Assembly: GCA_050732935.1 (NCBI GenBank)
Contig: JBOHRW010000137.1
Location: 1-64,000 of the forward strand
DNA: 64,000 nt
Direction: 5' to 3'
Source of the DNA: DASRVA01 sp050732935
GTDB taxonomy: Bacteria > Gemmatimonadota > Gemmatimonadetes > JACCXV01 > JAHWKZ01
The notes under the pieces are model-generated. The model was given only the letters and a program-made list of their open reading frames with translations, was not told where the DNA came from and did no database searches. The position numbers were made by a program, and so were the translations under genes. Shown piece after piece: positions 16,101-25,522 of the stretch (positions are counted from its first letter, which is position 1; each line of letters begins with the position of its first letter).

Positions 16101-17491
16101 GCCACCCGGCGGGATGGGCCCCCGGCGCGGCTCCGGTTCCGGGCGAGGTCATGACGGTGAGCGAGCTCGTGTTCCGGGCCTCCGGCGCGCTGGTGGCCGA
16201 GCTCGGCACGGTGGCCGTGGAGGGCGAGGTCTCGTCGTACCACCATCACCGCGCCTCGGGGCACATGTACTGGACGCTGAAGGACCGCGCCAGCGAGGTG
16301 CGATGCGTGATGTTCAAGAGTGACAACGAGCGGATGGCGTTCCCGCTCGAGGATGGGATGCACATCCTGGCGGTCGCCCGTCCCACGATCTACCGCGCCC
16401 GGGGCCAGTTCCAGCTCGAGGTGACGCAGATCGTCCCGCGCGGGATCGGCGCGCTCTATCTGCGGTTCGAGGCTCTCAAGAAGAAGCTCGGCGAGGAGGG
16501 TCTCTTCGACGAGGCGCGGAAGCGGGCTCTTCCGTACTGGCCGGCTTCGATCGGCATCGTGACCTCCGGCGAGGGCGCGGCGCTCAGAGACATCGCGACC
16601 GTTATCCTGCGGCGGGCGCCGGCGACGCGGATCGTCATCAAGCCGGTCGCGGTCCAGGGAAAGGACGCCGCGCCCGAGATCGCCCGCGCCGTGCGCTGGT
16701 TCGGGCGGCACGCCGTGGTCGAGGTGCTGATCGTGGGTCGCGGCGGCGGCTCTCTCGAGGACCTGTGGGCGTTCAACGAGGAGATCGTCGTGCGGGCCAT
16801 CGCCGAGAGCAAGGTCCCGATCGTGAGCGCAGTGGGGCACGAGACCGACACCACGCTCTCGGACTACGCCGCCGATCTGCGGGCTCCGACGCCATCCGCC
16901 GCCGGCGAGCATGTCGTTCCCGAGACGCGCGAGATCGCCAGGGGTCTGGTCGGCCAGTTCCGCCGTCTGTCCCGGGCGGTCGAGCGCCAGCGGCTGCGCC
17001 GGCTCGAGGCGGCGCTCGCCCCGATCAAACGGTACGGCTTTCGTCGCGTCCGCGATCGCGGGCACGAGGCGCGGCAGCGTTGGGCCGAGGCGTCGGCCGG
17101 GCTGGGGCCCGCCCTCACAGGGCGCCTGGACGGTCGACGGGCGGGTCTGGAGTCGTTCACCGCGGAGCTTCCCGGATCCCTGACCCAGAGACTCGGCGTG
17201 GCTCATCGCGTGATGGCTCGCGCTCCGGGACTGGCCCGCGAGCTCGGCCGGCGCCACGAACGGGTCGCGGTCCGCGCCCGTCACCTGGACGAGAGGTTGC
17301 GGTCGGCGAGCCCGTTTTCGATCCTGGAGCGCGGGTATGCGATAGTGACCGATCCGCGCGGTGAGGTCGTCCACGACGCCGCCCGGCTGACCGAGGGGGA
17401 GGAGCTCGCCATCCAGCTCGGACGAGGACGCGTGGCGGCGCGGGTGACGCGCGTCGACGAGAGCGTGCGGGCGAGAGAGGAGGAGCGATGA
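16097..17491 (+). CDS. xseA: Exodeoxyribonuclease VII large subunit
   Basis: A 464-residue protein: N-terminal OB fold (VEGEVSSYHHH..GHMYWTLKD), then the conserved catalytic region (IGIVTSGEGAALRDI, GRGGGSLEDLWAFN, SAVGHETD) and a long basic coiled-coil C-terminal part. With XseB it degrades single-stranded DNA from both ends. GTG start with the first about 15 residues unconserved; GTG 16154 (TVSELVF) is a shorter alternative. Overlaps folD and xseB by 4 nt. Confidence 0.96.
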   Translation: MSHPAGWAPGAAPVPGEVMTVSELVFRASGALVAELGTVAVEGEVSSYHHHRASGHMYWTLKDRASEVRCVMFKSDNERMAFPLEDGMHILAVARPTIYRARGQFQLEVTQIVPRGIGALYLRFEALKKKLGEEGLFDEARKRALPYWPASIGIVTSGEGAALRDIATVILRRAPATRIVIKPVAVQGKDAAPEIARAVRWFGRHAVVEVLIVGRGGGSLEDLWAFNEEIVVRAIAESKVPIVSAVGHETDTTLSDYAADLRAPTPSAAGEHVVPETREIARGLVGQFRRLSRAVERQRLRRLEAALAPIKRYGFRRVRDRGHEARQRWAEASAGLGPALTGRLDGRRAGLESFTAELPGSLTQRLGVAHRVMARAPGLARELGRRHERVAVRARHLDERLRSASPFSILERGYAIVTDPRGEVVHDAARLTEGEELAIQLGRGRVAARVTRVDESVRAREEER

Positions 17492-17823
17492 GCCAGATTC
17501 CGATCGACGTCCCGCCGGAGGATCGTTCGGGGAGCGACGGACCGCAGGACGGAAGCGACCCGGCCGGTGGGAGCGGACAGGGGCAAGAGGGGCGTCCGAT
17601 CGACGACCTGCCGGTCGAGGAGCAGCTTCGCCGGCTGGAGACGATCGTCCAGAAGCTCGAGAGCGAGGCGGTCTCCCTCGACGAGTCGATCGCGCTGTTC
17701 GAGGAGGGGGTGGAGCTCGCGGTGGCGGTGCGGAAGCGTCTCGAGTTCTCGGAGGGAAGGATCAAGCGGATCGTGGAGCGATCGGAGGGGCTCTTCAGCC
17801 TGGAGGACTTCGATCTCGAGTGA
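17488..17823 (+). CDS. xseB: Exodeoxyribonuclease VII small subunit
   Basis: A 111-residue protein whose C-terminal half is the XseB helical hairpin (EEQLRRLETIVQKLESEAVSL then ESIALFEEGVEL). The first about 40 residues are an acidic, Gly/Pro-rich extension not found in the usual 70-80-residue XseB. ATG overlaps the xseA stop; partner is XseA. Confidence 0.93.
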   Translation: MSQIPIDVPPEDRSGSDGPQDGSDPAGGSGQGQEGRPIDDLPVEEQLRRLETIVQKLESEAVSLDESIALFEEGVELAVAVRKRLEFSEGRIKRIVERSEGLFSLEDFDLE

Positions 17824-17845
17824 GCCTTCCGGACGGGTCCTGGCG

Positions 17846-18757
17846 GTGAGCCTCGGGCTCGGGGTCCTGTTCGAAACCGAGCGGCCGCGGGTGGAGGGGG
17901 TCATCCAGAGCGCGGTGGCTCGTCTTTCGCCGCCGGTCGGGGCGGCCGCCGCCTACAGCGTGCGGGCGGGCGGCAAGCGTGTGCGGCCGCTCCTCGTCGT
18001 GGCTTCCCATCGCGCGCTCGCCGACGCGCGACCGGTCGACGACCCGGAGCTGGACGAGGGGATCTACGAGATCGCCGCCGCGGTCGAGCTCGTTCACACC
18101 TATTCGCTCCTCCACGACGACCTCCCCTCGATGGATGACGACGCGATGCGGCGCGGTCTGCCGACCACCCACCGGGTCTACGGGGTGGACGTGGCCACAG
18201 CCGCCGGCGCCGCGCTCCAGCAGCTCGCCTTCCTGACCCTGGCCCGCGGGTGCGGGCGGCGGGTGGAACGGACCCTGGCTCTCCCGGCCATGCTGCGGCG
18301 GCTGGCCGTCGGCGCCGGCGTGGACGGCATGGTGGGGGGGCAGTACCTGGATCTCGAGGCCGAGGGGCGGAGCGTCGATGGCCCCGGGCTGGAAGCGATC
18401 CACCGCGCCAAGACGGCGGCGCTCATCGCGACCGCGTGCGCGCTCGGAGGGCTGGCCGCCGGCGGCGAAGAGGACGACGTGGCGGCCCTTTCCGACTATG
18501 GCACCTACCTCGGGCTCGTCTTCCAGATCGTCGACGACCTGCTCGACGAGACCGGTGACCCTTTGCGGATGGGAAAGGCGACGGGGGCGGACCGCGAGCG
18601 GTCGAAGGCCACCTACCCCTCGGTCTACGGGGTGGAGGACGCCCGCGAGCTGGCCGGACGCGTGGCCGGCGAGGCGCGCTCGAGCCTGGGCCGGGTCCAC
18701 GGGGACACCGCCGTCCTGGCGGCCTTCGTCGACTACGTGCTCGAGCGGCTCGAGTGA
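17846..18757 (+). CDS. ispA: Polyprenyl (geranyl/farnesyl) diphosphate synthase
   Basis: A 303-residue all-helical prenyltransferase. First Asp-rich motif in LLHDDLPSMDDDAMRRG, second in FQIVDDLLDETGD, and the substrate-binding GGKRVRPLL near the N terminus. It condenses IPP with allylic diphosphates, and the position downstream of xseB is the standard one for ispA. GTG 17846 is the best start in frame, 22 nt after the xseB stop; no ATG is available. Ends with ATGA overlap onto recQ. dxs follows 1.7 kb later, so MEP genes cluster. Confidence 0.93.
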   Translation: MSLGLGVLFETERPRVEGVIQSAVARLSPPVGAAAAYSVRAGGKRVRPLLVVASHRALADARPVDDPELDEGIYEIAAAVELVHTYSLLHDDLPSMDDDAMRRGLPTTHRVYGVDVATAAGAALQQLAFLTLARGCGRRVERTLALPAMLRRLAVGAGVDGMVGGQYLDLEAEGRSVDGPGLEAIHRAKTAALIATACALGGLAAGGEEDDVAALSDYGTYLGLVFQIVDDLLDETGDPLRMGKATGADRERSKATYPSVYGVEDARELAGRVAGEARSSLGRVHGDTAVLAAFVDYVLERLE

Positions 18758-20340
18758 TGATGTCCGTCCGCTCCGAGGCGAGATCGGCGGCCGAGTCCAC
18801 CGATCGGGTCCTCTCCGAGGTGTTCGGCTTCGAGCGCTTCCGGCCCGGGCAGCGGGAAGTGGTGGAGGCGGTTTTGGCCGGGCGCGACTGCATCGCGGTC
18901 ATGCCCACCGGGGCCGGCAAGTCGCTGACGTTTCAGCTCCCGGCGAAGCTCCTGTCGGGGACGGTGCTCGTCGTCTCCCCCCTCATCTCGCTCATGAAGG
19001 ACCAGGTCGACGCATTGACCGAGCTCGGCCTCCGCGCGACCGCCATCAACTCGACGCTGGAGCCCGGAGAGCGCTCCCGCCGTCTCGAGCGCGCGGCGGC
19101 GGGCGCCTACGAGCTCGTCTACCTGGCGCCCGAAGCGCTGGACGGCTCGCTGCGCCGTCTCGTCCGCCGCTGGTCGGTGTCGCTGCTGGTGGTCGACGAG
19201 GCTCACTGCATCAGCCAGTGGGGCCACGACTTCCGACCCTCCTACCGGCGGCTGGCGGGGCTCAAGGAGGAGCTGGGCGGCGTTCCGGTCCTGGCCCTGA
19301 CGGCGACCGCCACCCGACAGGTCGCGCGCGACATCCTGCGCCAGCTCGGGATTCGGAAGCCGGCCGGCTACAAGGGATCGTTCTTCCGGCCGAACCTGCG
19401 GCTGTGGGTGCGCAAGAAGGGTCAGGGCGGCAACACGCGGAGCGAGATCCTGAATCTGATCCGCGCCCATCCCGGCGCGAGCGGGATCGTCTACTGCCTC
19501 TCGCGGCGCTCGGTCGACTCGACCGCGGCCTGGCTCCGGCGGAAGGGGATCCAGGCGCTCTCCTACCATGCCGGAATGGACGACTGCGATCGCCACCGGC
19601 ACCAGGAGGACTTCGCCCGCGGCGAGGCCGCCGTCGTCGTGGCCACGATCGCGTTCGGCATGGGGATCGACAAGCCGGACGTTCGGTTCGTGCTTCATCG
19701 CGACATGCCGAAGGACGTCGAGTCCTGGTACCAGGAGTTCGGCCGCGCGGGCAGGGACGGCCTCCCGAGCGACTGCGTCCTCTTCTACTCGTGGGCCGAC
19801 GTCAAGCTGCACGAGCGGTTCCTGGACGAGATCGAGGACCCTGACCTGGCACGGGCGAAGCGGGAGGCCACGACGGGCCTCTTCCGGATGGTCGACCGGC
19901 CCCGCTGCCGGCACCAGGCGGTCGTGTCCCACTTCGACGAACGGATCGCGCCGTGCGGCGACGCGTGCGATATCTGTCTCGGAATCACGACCGAGGCGTA
20001 TATCGACGAGCTGCGCAGGAAGCGCGACGGGAGGCGCGCCACGGCCGCCGGTCGACGGGGCTCCGAGGCCCCCGGAGACGGCGTCGGGGTCGGAGGCGCG
20101 GCCCGCTGGTCCGACACCGACGAGGATCTCTTCCAGCGCCTGCGCGTCCTCCGCCGCCGCCTGGCGGACGAACGGGACGTGCCGTCCTACGTCGTCTTCA
20201 GCGACGCGACCCTGCGCGACATGGTGCAGAAGGGCCCCGCCGATCCTGCCACCATGCTGACGGTCTCCGGCGTCGGCCCGGTCAAGCTCGAACGGTACGG
20301 CGAGGCGTTTCTCGCGGTCCTTCGAGATCCCGGCCGGTAG
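18754..20340 (+). CDS. recQ: RecQ-type ATP-dependent DNA helicase lacking the winged-helix domain
   Basis: A 528-residue SF2 helicase: Q motif (FRPGQREVVEAVL), Walker A (MPTGAGKS), DEAH box (VVDEAHCISQWGHDFRP), motif VI (YQEFGRAGRDG), the RecQ zinc Cys (CRH...CGDACDIC, about residues 385-412) and a C-terminal HRDC domain (about 450-528, TVSGVGPVKLERYG). Between the zinc site and HRDC is only a 35-residue Gly/Arg linker, so the RQC winged helix of E. coli RecQ is absent. It should unwind 3'-tailed DNA in recombination or replication repair. Confidence 0.93.
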   Translation: MMMSVRSEARSAAESTDRVLSEVFGFERFRPGQREVVEAVLAGRDCIAVMPTGAGKSLTFQLPAKLLSGTVLVVSPLISLMKDQVDALTELGLRATAINSTLEPGERSRRLERAAAGAYELVYLAPEALDGSLRRLVRRWSVSLLVVDEAHCISQWGHDFRPSYRRLAGLKEELGGVPVLALTATATRQVARDILRQLGIRKPAGYKGSFFRPNLRLWVRKKGQGGNTRSEILNLIRAHPGASGIVYCLSRRSVDSTAAWLRRKGIQALSYHAGMDDCDRHRHQEDFARGEAAVVVATIAFGMGIDKPDVRFVLHRDMPKDVESWYQEFGRAGRDGLPSDCVLFYSWADVKLHERFLDEIEDPDLARAKREATTGLFRMVDRPRCRHQAVVSHFDERIAPCGDACDICLGITTEAYIDELRRKRDGRRATAAGRRGSEAPGDGVGVGGAARWSDTDEDLFQRLRVLRRRLADERDVPSYVVFSDATLRDMVQKGPADPATMLTVSGVGPVKLERYGEAFLAVLRDPGR

Positions 20341-20419
20341 TCGCGGCTTCAACCAGCAGGCGGCCTGTAATGTCCGGTCGCTTGGCCCCCGCCCACGCCA
20401 CGGTTAGTTTCGCCTCGCC
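20341..20419 (+). other. recQ-dxs spacer
   Basis: 79 nt. A TTGGCC (20382-20387) and TTAGTT (20404-20409) pair about 16 nt apart could serve as a weak promoter for dxs. No terminator hairpin is visible. Confidence 0.25.
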
Positions 20420-22312
20420 ATGGGTCGTCTGCTCGATCGCATCCAGGGCCCCGAGGATCTCGAGGGCCTTTCCCGCGACGCGCTTCACCAGCTCGCCGAC
20501 GAGATCCGGCAGCGCGTGCTGGAGATCGTGTCGTGTCGGGGCGGGCATCTCGGCGCTCCACTCGGCGTCGTCGAGCTCACGGTGGCGCTTCACCACGTAT
20601 TCGACAGCCCCCGCGACAAGATCGTCTGGGATGTCGGGCATCAGTGCTATCCGCACAAAATCCTGACCGGCCGGAACACCGACATGGAGAGCCTCCGACA
20701 GGCGGACGGCCCGTCGGGTTTCTGCCGGATCGTCGAGAGCGAGCACGACATCTTCGGCGCCGGCCACGCCTCGACCTCGATATCGGCAGCGCTCGGGATC
20801 GCGACCGCCCGCGATCTGGCGGGCGACGACTTCAAGGTGGTGACCATCACCGGTGACGGCGCGATGACGGCCGGGCTGGCCTACGAGGGGCTCAACAACG
20901 CCGGCGCCGCGGAGACCGATCTCCTGGTCATCCTGAACGACAACAAGATGTCGATCGCGCCCAACCTGGGCGCCATGCACAACTACCTGACCGGGATCCA
21001 GACCAACCCGCTCTACAACCGGATCCGGGACGAGATCTGGCAGGTGACGGGCAAGATCCCGGTGGTCGCCGACGAGGTCCGGAGCTTCGCTCACCGGATC
21101 GAGGAGGGAGTGAAGGGGCTCGTGACACCCGGTGTGCTGTTCGAGGAGCTGGGCTTCCGCTACTTCGGCCCCATCGACGGCCACGACCTGGACGAGCTGA
21201 TCGACACCCTGGAGCGGCTCAAGGGGATGAGGGGTCCGCGGCTGCTGCACATCCTCACCGTGAAGGGGAAGGGCTACCCCTTCGCCGAAGCCGATCAATG
21301 GAAGTACCACGGGGTGGGGAAGATCAACCTCGAGTCCGGCAAGGTAGAGGGACCGCCTTCGCGCCCCAAGTGGACAAAGGTCTTCTCCAGCGCCCTCGTC
21401 GAGGTCGGCCGGCACAACCCCAGGGTGTGCGCCATCACGGCCGCCATGCCGGACGGGGCCGGCGTCCAGGCCTTTCTCGTGGCGTTCCCCGAGCGTGGCT
21501 TCGACGTCGGCATCGCCGAGCAGCACGCCGTCACCTTCGCCGCGGGCCTGGCGCGGGAAGGGTGGATCCCGGTGTGCGCCATCTACTCGACCTTTCTGCA
21601 GCGCGCCTACGACCAGATCGTCCACGACGTCTGCATCCAGGATCTTCCGGTCGTCTTCGTGCTCGATCGGGCCGGGCTCGTGGGAGAGGACGGACCGACC
21701 CACATGGGCGCCTACGACGTGGGGTACCTGTCCGTCCTCCCGAACATGATCGTGACCGCGCCCAAGGACGAGCACGAGCTCCAGGACCTCCTGCACACGG
21801 CCGTTGCGCAGCGCGAGCATCCCTTCGCGATCCGCTACCCCCGCGATTCGATCAGCGACGGCGTCGATCTGGACCGGACGGACTTCGCCTTCCTTCCCAT
21901 CGGGCGCTGGGAGACGCTCCGGGAGGGTTCCGATCTCTGCATCCTGGCGGTGGGGACGATGGTCCGTCCTGCGCTGGAAGCCGCACGCGCGCTGGAGACC
22001 GACGGCCTGGACGTCCACGTCGTGAACTGCCGCTACCTGAAGCCCATGGACGAGAACCTCCTGGTCGAGCTCGGGGATCGTTTCGAGCGCATGCTGACCG
22101 TCGAGGAAAGCGCCTTGTGGAGCGGCTTCGGGGCCAACGTGTCACGGCTGCTCGCGGCCCACGGTCTCAAGCCGCAGCTACGCTCGCTGGGTCTTCCCGA
22201 CCGGATCATCGATCATGCTCCACGCAAGGTCCAGCTCGAGCGATGCGGCCTCACCCCCGATTCGATCCGCGCGGCGGCCATCGCGCTCGCGGAGGAGCGC
22301 GTCGGCCGCTAG
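20420..22312 (+). CDS. dxs: 1-deoxy-D-xylulose-5-phosphate synthase
   Basis: A 630-residue thiamine-diphosphate enzyme. GHQCYPHKILTGR and GDGAMTAGLAYEGLNN give the TPP/metal site, DVGIAEQHAVTFAAG the transketolase-type pyrimidine domain with its Glu, and the C-terminal domain completes the usual length. It condenses pyruvate and glyceraldehyde-3-P at the head of the MEP isoprenoid pathway; ispA, ispD and ispF are elsewhere in the window. ATG 20420 directly precedes the conserved GRLLDRI start. Confidence 0.97.
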   Translation: MGRLLDRIQGPEDLEGLSRDALHQLADEIRQRVLEIVSCRGGHLGAPLGVVELTVALHHVFDSPRDKIVWDVGHQCYPHKILTGRNTDMESLRQADGPSGFCRIVESEHDIFGAGHASTSISAALGIATARDLAGDDFKVVTITGDGAMTAGLAYEGLNNAGAAETDLLVILNDNKMSIAPNLGAMHNYLTGIQTNPLYNRIRDEIWQVTGKIPVVADEVRSFAHRIEEGVKGLVTPGVLFEELGFRYFGPIDGHDLDELIDTLERLKGMRGPRLLHILTVKGKGYPFAEADQWKYHGVGKINLESGKVEGPPSRPKWTKVFSSALVEVGRHNPRVCAITAAMPDGAGVQAFLVAFPERGFDVGIAEQHAVTFAAGLAREGWIPVCAIYSTFLQRAYDQIVHDVCIQDLPVVFVLDRAGLVGEDGPTHMGAYDVGYLSVLPNMIVTAPKDEHELQDLLHTAVAQREHPFAIRYPRDSISDGVDLDRTDFAFLPIGRWETLREGSDLCILAVGTMVRPALEAARALETDGLDVHVVNCRYLKPMDENLLVELGDRFERMLTVEESALWSGFGANVSRLLAAHGLKPQLRSLGLPDRIIDHAPRKVQLERCGLTPDSIRAAAIALAEERVGR

Positions 22313-22339
22313 TGGTCGCCGGCCAGTAGTCCTGCGCGA

Positions 22340-23215
22340 ATGCCTCGCGCGGCCCTCGTAGCGAATCCCAATCGGCCCAACGTCGAGCCGGTCCTCCGGG
22401 AGATCCTCGAGCTCCTCGCCCGTCGCGGATGGGAGGGCGTCGTCGACTCGGTGGCTCTCGAGCGGATGGACGTCACGGCCCCGCCGCTGGACTGGAACGA
22501 TCCTCAGGCGAACCTGGTGATCACGCTCGGTGGGGACGGGACGCTGCTCTCGGCGGTCCGGCGACTGAACGGCAGGCCGGTGCCGGTGTTCGGCGTCAAC
22601 CTGGGGGGGCTGGGCTTCCTGACGTCCTCCTCTCTGGAGGGCCTCTGGCCCCGGCTGGAGGCGGCGCTCGATGGTTTCGCGCCCGTCGCGCAGCGGACGA
22701 CGCTCGCGGCCGAGGTCGTGCGCGATGGACGCATCCAGGCCCGGCATCACGCTCTCAACGACGCCGTGATCCACAAGGGAGGAGGGACCCGCACCCTGCG
22801 GCTGGAGCTGCAGGTCGCCGACAGCGCGCTGGGCCCGTACCTCGCCGACGGTCTCATCCTCTCGACGCCGACGGGATCGACGGGGTACAACCTGTCGGCT
22901 GGCGGCCCCCTCGTGGCGCCCGAGGCGGATGTCCTCGTGATCACCCCCATCTGTGCGCACACCCTGGCGGTACGACCGATCGTGGTCGGCGGGGACCGGC
23001 GGCTCGAGGTCCGTGTCCTGAAGACGACTGAGGACGTCCACCTGGTGATCGACGGCCAGGTGGAGGAGCCCATCGTCCGGGGCGACCTGATCCGGGTCTC
23101 GCGCGGCGATCACCAGGTGCTGCTCGCAGGCATCGAGCCCGGGGACTATTACGCACGATTGCGGGAGAAGCTGATGTGGGGGGGGCGCGCCGACCAGGGG
23201 AGCGTGACATGCTGA
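22340..23215 (+). CDS. nadK: NAD kinase
   Basis: A 291-residue ATP-NAD kinase with the GGDGT motif (ITLGGDGTLLSA, about residue 59), the NE/D motif (ALNDAVIH), and STPTGSTGYNLSAGGP. It phosphorylates NAD to NADP in the cytoplasm. ATG 22340 lies 28 nt after dxs. The last 7 nt overlap recN, the common nadK-recN pairing. Confidence 0.96.
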   Translation: MPRAALVANPNRPNVEPVLREILELLARRGWEGVVDSVALERMDVTAPPLDWNDPQANLVITLGGDGTLLSAVRRLNGRPVPVFGVNLGGLGFLTSSSLEGLWPRLEAALDGFAPVAQRTTLAAEVVRDGRIQARHHALNDAVIHKGGGTRTLRLELQVADSALGPYLADGLILSTPTGSTGYNLSAGGPLVAPEADVLVITPICAHTLAVRPIVVGGDRRLEVRVLKTTEDVHLVIDGQVEEPIVRGDLIRVSRGDHQVLLAGIEPGDYYARLREKLMWGGRADQGSVTC

Positions 23216-24858
23216 GTCGACTGCGGATCACCGATCTCGCGCTGATCGAGGACGTGGAGATCGAGCTCGGGACCGGTCTGAACGTCCTGACGGGGGAAAC
23301 GGGCGCCGGCAAGTCGGTGATCGTCGAGTCGATCTCCCTGCTGGTGGGCGGCCGGGCGGCGGCGACGGTCATCCGGGAAGGAGCCGAGCGCGCCGTTGTC
23401 GAGGGGCTGTTGTCGGGCGACGGTGAGGAGTGGGTCGCTCGCCGCGAGGTGTGGCGGGACCGGTCGAATCGCTGTTATATGGACGGGTCGATGGCGACCG
23501 TCCGGACGCTCAAGGAGCGTGCGGGGGGACATGTGGCCATCCACGGACAGCACGAGGATCAGCGCCTCCTCGAGCGTGCCGCCCAGCGCCAGATCCTCGA
23601 CGCCTACGCGGGGGCGTTCGCGCTCGCCGAGCGCGTCGCCAAGGCCGCCCGGCGCCTCCTGGAGCTCGAGCGCGAGCGCACCGATACCGAGGCCCGCCGC
23701 TCCGAGCGCGAGGCCCGCCTCGAGTACCTGCGCTCCCAGGTGGAGGAGATCGACGCCGCGGACCTGGAGCCGGGCGAGGAGGCGGTGCTGGAGTCCGGGA
23801 CGCGACGCCTTCGACACAGCGAGGAGCGCGCAATTCTCGCCGGGGAGCTGTGCGAGGGGCTGGAACGAGCGGAAGGATCGGTGCTCTCGCTGCTGGCCGC
23901 CCTGACGCGCAGGGTGGAGAGGCTCGCCGGGCTCGATCCCGACGTGGCGGAACCTGCCCGGCGCATGGTCGACGTGCGGTACGAGCTCGAGGACCTGGCC
24001 CGCGAGCTCGAACGCTATGCCGTGACGATCGAGCACGACCCCGAGCAGCTTGCCGAGATCGAAGCTCGGCGCGACCTCCTGTTCCGTCTCAGCCGCAAGC
24101 ACGGGGGCACGGCCCTGGAGGTGATCCAGCGCGCGAAGACCATGACCGGGGAGATCGACGAGCTGGAGCGGGAGCGAACCCGGGAGCGATCGCTGGGCAC
24201 CGACATCGATCTCGCGCGGGATGATCTCGCCGAGGCGGCGGGGGCGCTCGCCGACGCCCGCGAGACGGCGGCGGATCGACTGCAGGAGTCCGTGCGAGGC
24301 CGGCTCGCCGATCTGGGGATGGGCGAGGGGGTGTTGCAGGTCCGGCTGGATCGTACGCCCGATCCGGAAGGCCTTCCGTATCAGGGCGATCGATTCGCCT
24401 GGACGGGTGGCGGGCTCGAGCGCGTGCAATTCCTGATCGCCCCCAACGTCGGCGAGCCCCCGCGGCCGCTATCGGAGATCGCATCGGGTGGTGAGCTGTC
24501 GCGGACCCTGCTGGCGCTGGAAGCCGCGCTGGCCGAGGCCGATCGCACCCCGACGCTGGTCTTCGACGAGGTGGACGCCGGAATCGGCGGCGCCTCGGCG
24601 CACCTGGTCGCGCGCCAGCTCGCCGACGTCGCCCGCCACCATCAGGTGATCGTGGTGACCCACCTGGCCGCCATCGCCGCCGTCGCCGACCGCCACCTCA
24701 TGGCGGAGAAGTCCGTGGCCGGAGGTCGATCGGTCACCGTCGTCCGGGCCGTGAGCGGGGAAGAGCGGGTTCGCGAGGTGAGCCGCCTGCTGGGGGGCGA
24801 CCCCGATCGCGACGTTTCGCGTCACCACGCCGAGGAGCTCCTGGGGGATCCGAAATGA
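23209..24858 (+). CDS. recN: DNA repair protein RecN
   Basis: A 549-residue SMC-like ATPase: N-terminal LSRLRITDLALIEDVEIELG and Walker A GETGAGKSV, long coiled coil (about residues 150-370), then signature ASGGELSRTLLALE and Walker B LVFDEVDAGIGG with the D-loop. It acts in double-strand-break repair. ATG 23209 matches the conserved family N terminus; an in-frame upstream start at 23176 lies inside nadK and is rejected. Overlaps pgsA by 4 nt. Confidence 0.96.
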   Translation: MLSRLRITDLALIEDVEIELGTGLNVLTGETGAGKSVIVESISLLVGGRAAATVIREGAERAVVEGLLSGDGEEWVARREVWRDRSNRCYMDGSMATVRTLKERAGGHVAIHGQHEDQRLLERAAQRQILDAYAGAFALAERVAKAARRLLELERERTDTEARRSEREARLEYLRSQVEEIDAADLEPGEEAVLESGTRRLRHSEERAILAGELCEGLERAEGSVLSLLAALTRRVERLAGLDPDVAEPARRMVDVRYELEDLARELERYAVTIEHDPEQLAEIEARRDLLFRLSRKHGGTALEVIQRAKTMTGEIDELERERTRERSLGTDIDLARDDLAEAAGALADARETAADRLQESVRGRLADLGMGEGVLQVRLDRTPDPEGLPYQGDRFAWTGGGLERVQFLIAPNVGEPPRPLSEIASGGELSRTLLALEAALAEADRTPTLVFDEVDAGIGGASAHLVARQLADVARHHQVIVVTHLAAIAAVADRHLMAEKSVAGGRSVTVVRAVSGEERVREVSRLLGGDPDRDVSRHHAEELLGDPK

Positions 24859-25424
24859 TCGACCCCGCGCAGGCTCCCGAGCGCGTGGAAGGGCTGCACG
24901 TGGCTACGCTCCCCAACCTGCTCTCGCTGCTCAGGCTGGTGCTCGTCATCCCGGTGCTGTTCCTCCTGGCTCGCGCCGACGCGATCGGCGATCGCCTCGC
25001 GGCCCTGGTCCTCCTGTTCGCCGGCGCGACCGATCTTCTGGACGGCCTGCTGGCGCGCCGCCGAGGCTCGGTCAGCCCTACCGGCAAGGTGTTCGATCCG
25101 ATCGCGGACAAGGTCCTGATCGGCGGCCTGGTGATCTACCTGACGGTGGCGCGCGGTTTTCCGCTCTGGCTCCTGATGGCGATACTGGCCCGCGACCTCG
25201 CGCTGGTGCTCGGCGCCGCGCTGTTCTTCAGGCGAGACCGGGTGGTCTTCGGCGCCAACTGGAGCGGGAAGGTGACGACGTTCGCCCTGGGCTGGCTGAT
25301 CCTGGCCTACGTCCTCCGGTTGGAAGTGCTGTTCCTGCCGCTGACCGCGATCGCGGCGGTCGCCTTGGGGCTTTCGTACATATCATACGGAAAACGGGCC
25401 TGGCGCTATCTATCCTCTGGATGA
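24855..25424 (+). CDS. pgsA: CDP-alcohol phosphatidyltransferase, probably phosphatidylglycerophosphate synthase
   Basis: A 189-residue membrane protein with the CDP-alcohol phosphotransferase motif D-G-x2-A-R...G...D...D in DGLLARRRGSVSPTG followed by FDPIADK, and about five membrane helices. PgsA makes PG-phosphate from CDP-diacylglycerol and glycerol-3-P. Family membership is certain; the substrate (glycerol-3-P versus inositol-P or cardiolipin-type) is inferred from length and housekeeping context. Confidence 0.85.
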   Translation: MIDPAQAPERVEGLHVATLPNLLSLLRLVLVIPVLFLLARADAIGDRLAALVLLFAGATDLLDGLLARRRGSVSPTGKVFDPIADKVLIGGLVIYLTVARGFPLWLLMAILARDLALVLGAALFFRRDRVVFGANWSGKVTTFALGWLILAYVLRLEVLFLPLTAIAAVALGLSYISYGKRAWRYLSSG

Positions 25425-25522
25425 CCGCATTCCGGGCCCGCTGGCGGGAGGGACCCGGGCAGGGCAAGCTTCGACGCCCGGGATCGACCCGGAACGGCAA
25501 GAACGTCCATGGGAGGAGAACC

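Noticed and set aside
25421..25522. ATG start for lon overlapping pgsA
   Set aside because: The added residues are basic and unconserved, and a clear GGAGGAG site points to TTG 25523.
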